Assembly: GCA_035606235.1 (NCBI GenBank)
Contig: DATNFU010000051.1
Coordinates: forward strand, 1-64,000
Length of the DNA stretch: 64,000 nucleotides
Direction of reading: 5' to 3'
Source: 66-474 sp035606235
Lineage (GTDB): Bacteria > Pseudomonadota > Gammaproteobacteria > Xanthomonadales > Rhodanobacteraceae
Shown here: one piece after another, positions 55,281 to 62,880 of the stretch
Layout: the number at the start of each line of letters is the position of its first letter
Numbering within the stretch: the first letter of the stretch is position 1
Notes under the pieces: generated by a model
Told to the model about the DNA's origin: nothing
Seen by the model: only the letters and a program-made list of their open reading frames with translations
Database searches by the model: none
Program-made: the position numbers and the translations under genes

Positions 55281-56012
55281 ATGAGCGCACGCGAAGATCA
55301 ATCCGGTCTGGTGCTGCTGGTGGAGGACAACCGCGGCATCGCCGAAATGATCGGCGAGTTTCTGGAGCGGCGCGGTTATTCCGTGGACTACGCGGCCGAC
55401 GGCGTGACGGGCCTGCATCTGGCGGTGTCGGGCAGCTTCGACGTGGTGGTGCTGGATCTGATGCTGCCCGGCATGGACGGTCTGGAAGTGTGCCGCAAGC
55501 TGCGCAACGAAGCCAAGAAGTCCACGCCGGTGCTGATGCTGACCGCGCGCGACACGCTGGAAGACAAGCTGATCGGCCTGGATGCGGGCGCCGACGATTA
55601 TCTGGTCAAGCCGTTTGAGCCACGCGAACTGGAAGCGCGCGTGCGCGCGCTGATCCGCCGCGACCGCCGCCAGGTTTCCGCGGAGGTGCTGCGGGTGGGC
55701 GACCTGATGCTGGATACCGCGACCCTGCGCCTGACCCGCAACGGCGAGGAATTGCAGGTATCGCCGATCGGGTTGAAGCTGCTCACCATCCTGATGCGCG
55801 AATCGCCGCGCGTGGTCAGCCGGCGGGACATCGAACGCGAGATCTGGGGCGATACGCTGCCGGATTCGGACACGCTGCGTTCGCATCTCTACAATCTGCG
55901 CAAGGTGATCGACAAGCCGTTCACACGGCCGCTGCTGCACACCATCCACAGCGCGGGTTACCGGCTGGCCGACCTCGATGCGGAGATCGCGGCCGGCGTC
56001 CAGCAGAAGTGA
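55281..56012 (+). CDS. OmpR-family response regulator
   Basis: Two-component response regulator with DNA-binding output. ATG at 55281 after CGAGGGGCC. 243 residues: receiver domain about 11-125 (LVLLVEDNRGIAEMIGEFL, phospho-acceptor D59 in VVVLDLMLPGMDG, LMLTARDTLEDK, YLVKPFEPRELEARVRAL) and a winged-helix domain about 140-232 (GLKLLTILMRESPRVVSRRDIEREIWG, SDTLRSHLYNLRKVID, THSAGYRL-like TIHSAGYRLADLD). Stop overlaps the kinase start (GTGA). Target genes are not apparent here. Confidence 0.93.
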   Translation: MSAREDQSGLVLLVEDNRGIAEMIGEFLERRGYSVDYAADGVTGLHLAVSGSFDVVVLDLMLPGMDGLEVCRKLRNEAKKSTPVLMLTARDTLEDKLIGLDAGADDYLVKPFEPRELEARVRALIRRDRRQVSAEVLRVGDLMLDTATLRLTRNGEELQVSPIGLKLLTILMRESPRVVSRRDIEREIWGDTLPDSDTLRSHLYNLRKVIDKPFTRPLLHTIHSAGYRLADLDAEIAAGVQQK

Positions 56013-56917
56013 GCGTGCGCCGACGCGCACTTATCCGGCGCAACCGGGGCGCACGCGCCGACATGTCTCGCGATACACATTCTTCGGTCATTGCGCTCGC
56101 CAATGCGGTGCGCGACTGGGACCCCAACAAGCCCGATGCCGCAGCGCTGGATCCCGCACGGCTGGCGGTGGAAGATCCCGATGTCGCGGTGCTGGGGCAG
56201 GCGCTCTACAAATTCGGCTCGCGCCTGGAAGCCTTCGTGGAACGCGAGCGCAATTTCACCCGCGACGCCAGCCATGAATTGCGCACGCCGCTGACCATCA
56301 TCAAGGTGGCCGCCGACGTGCTCGCCGACGAGGAAAACCTGAGCGAATTCGCCAAGCGCTCGCTCACCCGCATCCGCAGTTCGGTGCGCGAGATCGAGGC
56401 GATGATCGAGGCGTTCCTGGTGCTGGCACGCGAGTCCGACACCGGCTTGCCGGAAGAGGATTTTCTGGTCAACGATGTGGTGCGCGAGGAAATCGACCGC
56501 TACCGCGACCTGCTCGGCGCCAAGCCGATCGCGCTGCGGCTGGAGGAAAGCGCACGCTTCGCCCTGCACGCGCCGTCGCGGGTGTTTGCGGTGGTGATCG
56601 GCAACCTGCTGCGCAACGCCTGCCTGTACACCGAGCAGGGCAGCATCGTGGTCGGCATCCACGACGGTTCGATCAGCGTGGCCGACACTGGTTGCGGCAT
56701 GGACGAGGAAGACCTGCAACGCGCGTATCAGACGTTCTACAAAGGCAGCCGCACCGGCGGCCAGGGGCACGGCATTGGTCTGGCGATCGTGCGCCGCGTC
56801 GCCGACCGTTTTGGCTGGCCGATCGAGCTTGAGAGCATGCGCGGACGCGGCACCGTCGCCACGTTGCGTTTTCCCGCCGCGATGGCGGTGGACCAGGCGC
56901 TGCCGCAGGGCGGTTGA
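56009..56917 (+). CDS. Short soluble histidine kinase (no membrane sensor)
   Basis: Cognate kinase of the preceding regulator. 302 residues from a GTG overlapping its stop. The N-terminal 25 residues are Arg-rich without hydrophobic stretches, then a HAMP-like end (VAVLGQALYKFGSRLEAFVERERNFTR), the dimerisation helix with phospho-acceptor H89 in DASHELRTPLTIIK, N-box VIGNLLRNACLYTE, G1 VADTGCGMDEEDL and G2 GGQGHGIGLAIVRRVADRF. No transmembrane or periplasmic region is encoded, unlike most kinases of this type. Catalytic motifs are intact, so it is either a genuinely cytosolic kinase or an N-terminally deleted one. Confidence 0.88.
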   Translation: MSVRRRALIRRNRGARADMSRDTHSSVIALANAVRDWDPNKPDAAALDPARLAVEDPDVAVLGQALYKFGSRLEAFVERERNFTRDASHELRTPLTIIKVAADVLADEENLSEFAKRSLTRIRSSVREIEAMIEAFLVLARESDTGLPEEDFLVNDVVREEIDRYRDLLGAKPIALRLEESARFALHAPSRVFAVVIGNLLRNACLYTEQGSIVVGIHDGSISVADTGCGMDEEDLQRAYQTFYKGSRTGGQGHGIGLAIVRRVADRFGWPIELESMRGRGTVATLRFPAAMAVDQALPQGG

Positions 56918-56981
56918 TTCACGGTACGCAATTCGATATGTCGGCGCCGATCGCACCGATCAGATCATCCTTGCGCGGTGC

Positions 56982-56987
56982 GATACT
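56982..56987 (+). promoter_or_regulatory. Candidate -10 box, leaderless start of the isoaspartyl peptidase
   Basis: GATACT is followed by CGCGGC and the ATG at 56994, the same six-base spacing as at 5292, 21237 and 47820. No Shine-Dalgarno sequence and no clear -35 were seen. Confidence 0.35.
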
Positions 56988-56993
56988 CGCGGC

Positions 56994-57926
56994 ATGAATG
57001 TTGCGCATCATCGCCCGGTGCTGCTGATCCACGGCGGCGCCGGCGTGATCCGAAAAGATATCGAAGCCGCCGAGCAGCCGGTCCGCGCTGCCCTGGCGCT
57101 GGCGCTGCGAACGGGTCACGAGCGGCTGCAGGCGGGCGGCTCGGCGCTGGATGCGGTGAGCGCGGCGATCGTGGTGCTGGAGGATGCGCCGCACTTCAAC
57201 GCCGGGCGCGGTGCGGTGTTCAACCACGAAGGACAGCACGAACTCGATGCCGCGATCATGGATGGCGCCAGCCTGCATGCAGGCGCGATAGCCGGCGTAC
57301 GTCGTGTGCGCAACCCGATCCTGCTGGCCCGCGCGGTGATGGAGCATTCTCCGCACGTGTTGCTGAGCGGCGCGGGTGCCGAGTATTTTGCGCAATCGCA
57401 AGGCATCACTTTGGTCGACCCGGCGTATTTCCGCAGCGAGCAACGCTGGCAGCAGTTGCAGCAGGCGCTCGCGCGGGAAGCTGCGGGGCAAACGACCGAT
57501 GACTATTTTGGTACGGTCGGTGCGGTCGCACGCGATGCGCACGGACGTCTTGCGGCCGGCACCTCGACGGGTGGCATGACCAACAAGCGCTACGGACGCG
57601 TGGGCGATTCGCCGATCATCGGCGCGGGCACCTATGCCAACGCGCATTGCGCGGTATCCGGCACGGGCTGGGGCGAGTTCTACATCCGCGTCGCGGCCGC
57701 GCACACCATCTGCATGCGCGTGGCCGAAATGGGGCAGTCGCCGCAACAGGCCGCGCGCGACGTCATCGATCGCGAGATCCCGCGACTGGGTGGCAACGGC
57801 GGCGCGATCGTGCTCGGCCGCGACGGGCAATTCGCGATGCCGTTCAACACCGATGGCATGTACCGCGGCCGGATCGGCGCGGATGGTGTGCCGCAGGTGG
57901 CGATCTGGCGAGACGAAGCCGTGTAG
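56994..57926 (+). CDS. iaaA: Isoaspartyl peptidase / plant-type L-asparaginase
   Basis: N-terminal nucleophile hydrolase that cleaves isoaspartyl dipeptides and L-asparagine after self-processing. 310 residues: VLLIHGGAGVIR, GGSALDAVSAAIVVLED, FNAGRGAVFNHEGQHELDAAIMDG, then the autocleavage site with nucleophile T174 in FGTVGAVARD, GRLAAGTSTGGMTNKRYGRVGDSPIIGAGTYA, and CAVSGTGWGEFYIR. All hallmarks of the type are present, so an alpha/beta precursor is expected. No signal peptide. Stands alone after the two-component pair; leaderless start proposed. Confidence 0.94.
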   Translation: MNVAHHRPVLLIHGGAGVIRKDIEAAEQPVRAALALALRTGHERLQAGGSALDAVSAAIVVLEDAPHFNAGRGAVFNHEGQHELDAAIMDGASLHAGAIAGVRRVRNPILLARAVMEHSPHVLLSGAGAEYFAQSQGITLVDPAYFRSEQRWQQLQQALAREAAGQTTDDYFGTVGAVARDAHGRLAAGTSTGGMTNKRYGRVGDSPIIGAGTYANAHCAVSGTGWGEFYIRVAAAHTICMRVAEMGQSPQQAARDVIDREIPRLGGNGGAIVLGRDGQFAMPFNTDGMYRGRIGADGVPQVAIWRDEAV

Positions 57927-57982
57927 CGAGCGCGGGGCGCACGACGATGTGGCCGGCGGGCAGTGGTGCGTGGACGCGCTGC

Positions 57983-58510
57983 TTACCGCTGCGCGTCCAG
58001 CAGTGGCGTGACGACTTCTTCCAGCCGCGCGCGCGTCCACACCGGGTCGGGATCCTTCCAGCCGTCGTAGGCAAGGCGACCTTGCCGATCGATCACGAAG
58101 TTGACCGGCAGGTGCCAGATACGGCCATAGCCCGGCACGTGCGGGTCGTCCAGCACCCCGTTGGGAAAGTTCAAAGCGGCCGCCACCGCGCGAACCTTGT
58201 CGAGCTGATCCGGCGTGTCCAGGCTGAAGCCGAGCACGACCAATTTTTGCTGCGCGTGTTGCCGCGCGTAGCGCGACAGCAGTGGCAGCTCTTCACGGCA
58301 CGGCGTGCACCAGGTTGCCCAGAACGTGAGGATCACCACGTCGCCGCGCAGATCGCGCGTGTCGATGCGCTTGCCGTCCAGGGTGACAAGTACGATCGAC
58401 GGCGCGGGTGCGCCAATCCTCAAGGTGTTTTGCGCGACGGCGACCGGCGCCATCATCCATGTCGCCAGCAGCACGCAAGCGCTGATGGCCAGCCGGGGCA
58501 TGCGCGGCAT
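57983..58510 (-). CDS. TlpA-like periplasmic thioredoxin-fold protein
   Basis: Predicted exported thiol-disulfide reductase. 175 residues from ATG 58510; a GTG one codon earlier is also possible. Signal peptide about 1-26 (ISACVLLATWMMAPVAVA). The thioredoxin fold has the redox site WCTPC in FWATWCTPCREELPLL, the cis-Pro loop HLPVNFVIDRQGRLAYD, and the usual TlpA/ResA insertion. It directly follows, with start and stop overlapping, the gene for the CATCGC-motif outer membrane protein, which suggests that the partner protein's cysteines are its substrate. Confidence 0.88.
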   Translation of the reverse strand: MPRMPRLAISACVLLATWMMAPVAVAQNTLRIGAPAPSIVLVTLDGKRIDTRDLRGDVVILTFWATWCTPCREELPLLSRYARQHAQQKLVVLGFSLDTPDQLDKVRAVAAALNFPNGVLDDPHVPGYGRIWHLPVNFVIDRQGRLAYDGWKDPDPVWTRARLEEVVTPLLDAQR

Positions 58511-59559
58511 CACAGTGCCACGCTCAAGCCCACCGTCGCGGTCCAGCGCGGGAACAATTGATAGCCATCCAGATGGCTGTACACCGGCAGTTGCACAAAG
58601 CCGTAGGCTTGCACATTGCCACGCAGGCTGACGCTCACGCCGGGGCTGAGATAGGCGACCGTGCCCGCGGTGTTGGTTCGATCGGCGAACGCGCCTTGAT
58701 CGGCGCTCTTGCGCAGCAGATTGAGCTGCAACTGCGGCACCCAGCTGGCGTGCGCTTCATAGCGCAGCCCGACATTCAACGTAGTCTGGTTGCCGGGGCG
58801 AAAATCCCGGCCCGGCGCATGCATGCGTTCGGACACCGCTGCCTGCAGCTGGCCGTTGATGAAGGCGTCGAAATTCTGGCTGACAGGCTGATACCAGTAC
58901 GCGCCGATGATCGCATCGGTACTGCCGGAACCGGCCTGCAGGCTGGTGTCCAGAGCGTCGCCGGCCAGTGGCCCGGTCTTGAATAGCACCGGATGCCCGG
59001 TGAGCACGCCGCCATCGGTTTCGCCGCCGTATCTGCCGGTCGGCAACTTGACGCCGGCCAGCACACCGAGATTGCGGGTCGGCAGAAAGCCCTGGTAGGC
59101 GGCGATCAGCCTGACATCGCCGATTCCCGACACGCTGGCCCGGCTGAGTTGGTCCGGTGCGACATCGGCGGGCGAAAACGGCCGGCTGTGCACGCCGAAG
59201 GTGGAATGATCGCGCTGCACATAGGGCAGCAGCATGCTGAAAGCCCAATCCGCATTCGGGCGATAGCTGATCCCGAGATTGACATAGCGATTGGTGGTGT
59301 TTTTCTCGATCTCGCCGCCATCGAGCGCCGGATCGGAAGGCTCATCGACCGCCCGTTCGCCGGTCGCGCCGCCGCCGCCATGGCGCAGCTCATCCTGATC
59401 GAGATAGGCATATTCCAGATTGACGCGCCAGCCCGACTGCGTCGAGTAACCGGTTGCCGCGTCGGTGCTCAGCGTGCAGCCGCAGGTGGCGCAGGCATGC
59501 GCCAGCGGTACCACCAGCAAGGATGCAACCAATGACGAGATACGAAAGCAGCGGCGCAT
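58510..59559 (-). CDS. Outer-membrane-type protein with an N-terminal CATCGC motif
   Basis: A 349-residue exported protein. Signal peptide 1-22 (to AHA), then at once CATCGCTLSTDA, a CxxCxC cluster that could bind metal or cycle between thiol and disulfide. The rest is a series of amphipathic strands with aromatic ends (GWRVNLEYAYLDQ, NRYVNLGISYRPN, VRLIAAYQGFLP, VGLRYEAHASWVPQLQLNLL) and a C-terminal TATVGLSVAL, as in 12-strand beta-barrels of the transporter/phenol MetA-like group. No function is assignable. First gene of a two-gene operon with the TlpA-like protein. A CATCGC motif on a barrel next to a thioredoxin suggests redox or copper handling; this is inference. Confidence 0.75.
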   Translation of the reverse strand: MRRCFRISSLVASLLVVPLAHACATCGCTLSTDAATGYSTQSGWRVNLEYAYLDQDELRHGGGGATGERAVDEPSDPALDGGEIEKNTTNRYVNLGISYRPNADWAFSMLLPYVQRDHSTFGVHSRPFSPADVAPDQLSRASVSGIGDVRLIAAYQGFLPTRNLGVLAGVKLPTGRYGGETDGGVLTGHPVLFKTGPLAGDALDTSLQAGSGSTDAIIGAYWYQPVSQNFDAFINGQLQAAVSERMHAPGRDFRPGNQTTLNVGLRYEAHASWVPQLQLNLLRKSADQGAFADRTNTAGTVAYLSPGVSVSLRGNVQAYGFVQLPVYSHLDGYQLFPRWTATVGLSVAL

Positions 59560-59690
59560 AGCGTCCGGGGAAATCGAGGACAGTCCGGCATTTTACGCGC
59601 GGCATGGAGATGCCGCAGCCGCCAATGTGCAAAGAAGACCAGTCATGCGGCCCGCTTGTTCCGCACAGCCCTGCGGGAATTGAATGCGCA

Positions 59691-62600
59691 TCACGCGCGC
59701 TGCTGCGCGCGCCCGAGCATGCGGCGTTCCCGCCGACGCTCGGCCATGCGTGCGAATACCAGGTAAAGCGCGGGCGTGGAGAGGAGAGTCAATGCCTGCG
59801 AGACGATCAGGCCGCCCAGCATCGCTATGCCCAATGGGCGGCGCAGTTCGGCGCCGGTGCCGATGCCGATCGCCAGCGGCAGTGAGGCGAGAATCGCCAC
59901 CATCGTGGTCATCATGATCGGGCGGAAACGCACGATGCAGGCTTCACGGATCGCTTCCAGCGGGGTCAGGCCGCTACGCTGCGCCACCAGCGCGAAATCG
60001 ATCATCATGATCGCGTTCTTCTTCACCAGGCCGATCAGCAGCACCAGCGCCATCATCGCCACTACCGACAGTTCGGTGTTGGTGAGCAGCAGCGCAAGCA
60101 GCGCACCGACGCCGGCCGAAGGCAGCGTCGAAAGAATCGTGACAGGGTGGATCAGGCTCTCGTAGAGCATGCCCAGCACGATGTACACGGCCAGCACCGC
60201 GCCGAGCAGCAGGAACGGCATATTGCTCTGCTGCTGCTGGAAACGGCGGAAGTCGCCGCCCAGGCTCAACGAAATATCGCCAGGCATGCGCATGCCGGAA
60301 ATGGTTTTCTGGATCTCGCCCGTCGCCTGACCCATGCTGATGCCGGGAGCCAGGTTGAAACTGAGATCCATCACGGTGAACTGGTTTTCATGGCTGATCT
60401 GCGCCGGGGCGAGGCCCGGCTCCTGATGCGCGATCGCATTCAGCGGCACCATGCTGCCGTTGCTGGTATGCACGTACAGCCGGTTCAACGCCGCGGGTGT
60501 CGCCGACTCGCTGGCGAGCGCGGTCAGCACCACCGCATACTGGTTGGTGTCGGAATAAATCGTCGAGATCTGGCGCTGGCCGAAGGCGTTGTACAGGGCG
60601 TCGTCCACCGCGGCCACCGATACGCCGAGTCGGCTGGCCTTGTCGCGATCGATCACGATGTTCTGGCGCAGGCCGGCGTCGTCCACGTCGGAGCCGACGT
60701 CGCGGAACATCGGGTTCTGCTGCAGTTGCGTTTGCAGTTTTGGCAGCCACAGTTCGAGTTCGGCCAGATCATTGCCTTTCAGCGACACCTGATACTGCGC
60801 GCCCTGATTGCCGCCGCCGCCACCGCTGGGCAGGTCCTGATGCGCGCGCAGACGCAGATTCAGATCGGGATAGCGCGCGGCTTTGGCCGACAGACGCGCC
60901 AGCACATCCTGGGTGGACTCGCTGCGGCCCTGGCCGAGTTGCTTCAACTGGATGTGGAACGAGGCACTGGCTCCGTGCCGGCTATTGCCGAGCGACGAGC
61001 CGACGTATTGCACCGCGGGGTCGGCCATCAGCATATCGGTGAGGCGCTGCTCGCGCTGCTGCAGTTGCACGAACGAAGGCGTGGAACCGCCGGTGGCGCG
61101 GCCCACGATCAGGCCGGTATCCTGCGGCGGGAAGAAGCCGGCCTTGACCATGCCGAACAGGAAATAGGTCAGCACCATCAACACGACCGGCATCAGCGCC
61201 AGCAGGCGCGGATGCCGCAGCGTGAAATCGAGCCCGCGCCGATACACGTTCAACATGCCGGCGTGCGCGCGATCCAGTGCATGACCGATTCGCGACTGCG
61301 CGGCGTGTTCTGGGTGCGGCGACAGGAACACGCCGCACAACGAGGGCGTGAGCGTCAGCGAGACGATCGCCGACACCGCGATCGCCGCGATCAGCACCAC
61401 CGTGAACTCGCGGAAGAACAGGCCGATGATGCCGCTGGCGAACAGCAGCGGGACGAATACCGCGATCAGCGACAGCGTGATCGCGACAATGGTGAAGCCG
61501 ATCTCGCGCGCGCCGTTCAAGGTGGCTTGCAGGCGGTTCTGGCCTTCATCGATGTGACGGATGATGTTCTCGATCACCACGATCGCGTCGTCGACCACGA
61601 AGCCGATCGCGATCACCAGTGCCAGCAGCGACAGGTTGTCCAGCGTGTAACCCATCACGTACATCACGATTGCCGCACCGGCCAGCGACATGGGCACCGC
61701 TGCCGCGGCGATCAACGTGGGCGCAAGCCGGCGCAGGAACAGCGCCATCGTCAGCACCACCATGCCCAGACTGATCAGCAGCGTGATCTCGACATCGTCC
61801 ACCGAGGCGCGCACGGTCGGCGTGCCATCGAAGAACGGCGTCAGATGCGTGCCGGGCGGCAGCAGCGCGCTCAGGCGCGGCAGTTCCGCCTTGATCGCGC
61901 CAACCGTGGCGATGATGTTGGCATCGGGCCGATTGTAGACATCGATCTGGATCGAGCGTTTGCCGTTGAACCACGCAGATTGATAACTGTCCTGCGCGCC
62001 CTGATACACATGCGCGAGATCACGCAAGTAAATGGGCGTGCCGTTGCGCACCGCGACCACCAGATTCGCAAAGTCCTCCGGTGTGTGCAGCTGATCGTTG
62101 GCGGTGACCGACAACTGCGTGTGGCCGTCGGAGAGGAATCCTTGCGGCGAGGTGACGTTGGCCGCGGTCAGCGCGTTGCGCAGATCATTCGACGACAAGC
62201 CCACCGCATCCAGCGCGTGCAGATCGACATCCACGCGGATCGCCGGCTGCGCGCTGCCGGAAACTTCCACCGAGGCGACCCCCGGCAGCTGCGCGAGGCG
62301 CGGTTGCAGCAGCGTCTGCGCATCGTCGAACAGCGACGACAGCGGCTCGGTGTCGGACGTCAGCGCGAACTGGATCACCGGGTCATCGTTGGGGTTGATC
62401 TTCTGGTAGGTGGGCGGCTGTGGCAAACCGGCCGGCAGATCGGGCGCGGCGGCATTGATGGCCGCCTGCACTTCGCGCGCGGCTGCATCGAGGTTCACGC
62501 CGCCCTGAAAAATGATGAACACCGACGCATTGCCTTCCGAACTGGTGGAACGCATGGTGTCGATGCCGGGAATCTGGCCCAGATGCCGCTCCAGCGGCGA

Positions 62601-62792
62601 GGCGACGGTGGCCGCCATCGTCGCCGCGTCCGCGCCCGGTTCGCTGGCGGAAATGAAGATCGCCGGGAACGCGATCTGCGGCAACGCGCTGATGCCCAGC
62701 AGCAGATAGCAGATCACGCCCGCTGCCAGCACGCCCGCGGCAAGCAGCGAAGTGCCGATCGGGCGCCTGATGAACGGCGTGGAGATGCTCAT
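59691..62792 (-). CDS. mdtC: RND efflux pump inner membrane protein (MdtC/MuxC-like)
   Basis: Proton-driven multidrug transporter of the HAE-1 RND family. ATG at 62792 (MSISTPFIRRPIGTSLLA) gives 1033 residues; the frame up to 62936 has no family sequence. Twelve membrane helices with two large periplasmic loops. TM4 has the proton-relay pair in IAIGFVVDDAIVVIENI, TM10 the Lys in GLVKKNAIMMIDFAL, and each half ends with the RPIMMTTMVAILASLPLAIG type motif. DALYNAFGQRQISTIYSD marks the MdtB/MdtC (MuxB/MuxC) subgroup. Second of two tandem pump genes, probably a heteromeric pump. Confidence 0.92.
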   Translation of the reverse strand: MSISTPFIRRPIGTSLLAAGVLAAGVICYLLLGISALPQIAFPAIFISASEPGADAATMAATVASPLERHLGQIPGIDTMRSTSSEGNASVFIIFQGGVNLDAAAREVQAAINAAAPDLPAGLPQPPTYQKINPNDDPVIQFALTSDTEPLSSLFDDAQTLLQPRLAQLPGVASVEVSGSAQPAIRVDVDLHALDAVGLSSNDLRNALTAANVTSPQGFLSDGHTQLSVTANDQLHTPEDFANLVVAVRNGTPIYLRDLAHVYQGAQDSYQSAWFNGKRSIQIDVYNRPDANIIATVGAIKAELPRLSALLPPGTHLTPFFDGTPTVRASVDDVEITLLISLGMVVLTMALFLRRLAPTLIAAAAVPMSLAGAAIVMYVMGYTLDNLSLLALVIAIGFVVDDAIVVIENIIRHIDEGQNRLQATLNGAREIGFTIVAITLSLIAVFVPLLFASGIIGLFFREFTVVLIAAIAVSAIVSLTLTPSLCGVFLSPHPEHAAQSRIGHALDRAHAGMLNVYRRGLDFTLRHPRLLALMPVVLMVLTYFLFGMVKAGFFPPQDTGLIVGRATGGSTPSFVQLQQREQRLTDMLMADPAVQYVGSSLGNSRHGASASFHIQLKQLGQGRSESTQDVLARLSAKAARYPDLNLRLRAHQDLPSGGGGGNQGAQYQVSLKGNDLAELELWLPKLQTQLQQNPMFRDVGSDVDDAGLRQNIVIDRDKASRLGVSVAAVDDALYNAFGQRQISTIYSDTNQYAVVLTALASESATPAALNRLYVHTSNGSMVPLNAIAHQEPGLAPAQISHENQFTVMDLSFNLAPGISMGQATGEIQKTISGMRMPGDISLSLGGDFRRFQQQQSNMPFLLLGAVLAVYIVLGMLYESLIHPVTILSTLPSAGVGALLALLLTNTELSVVAMMALVLLIGLVKKNAIMMIDFALVAQRSGLTPLEAIREACIVRFRPIMMTTMVAILASLPLAIGIGTGAELRRPLGIAMLGGLIVSQALTLLSTPALYLVFARMAERRRERRMLGRAQQRA

Positions 62793-62880
62793 GACGGCAA
62801 ACAGCGGCGGGCGGCGAAGGCTGAGTGGCGCGCACGCGCATGGCGATGGAACGGCAGCTTCGTATCCTGACCGCGCATCC

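Noticed and set aside
60147..62870. Open frame of 907 residues on the plus strand across the RND pump gene
   Set aside because: Antisense shadow of the mdtC-like gene; composition is dominated by Arg, His and Gln and there is no start context.
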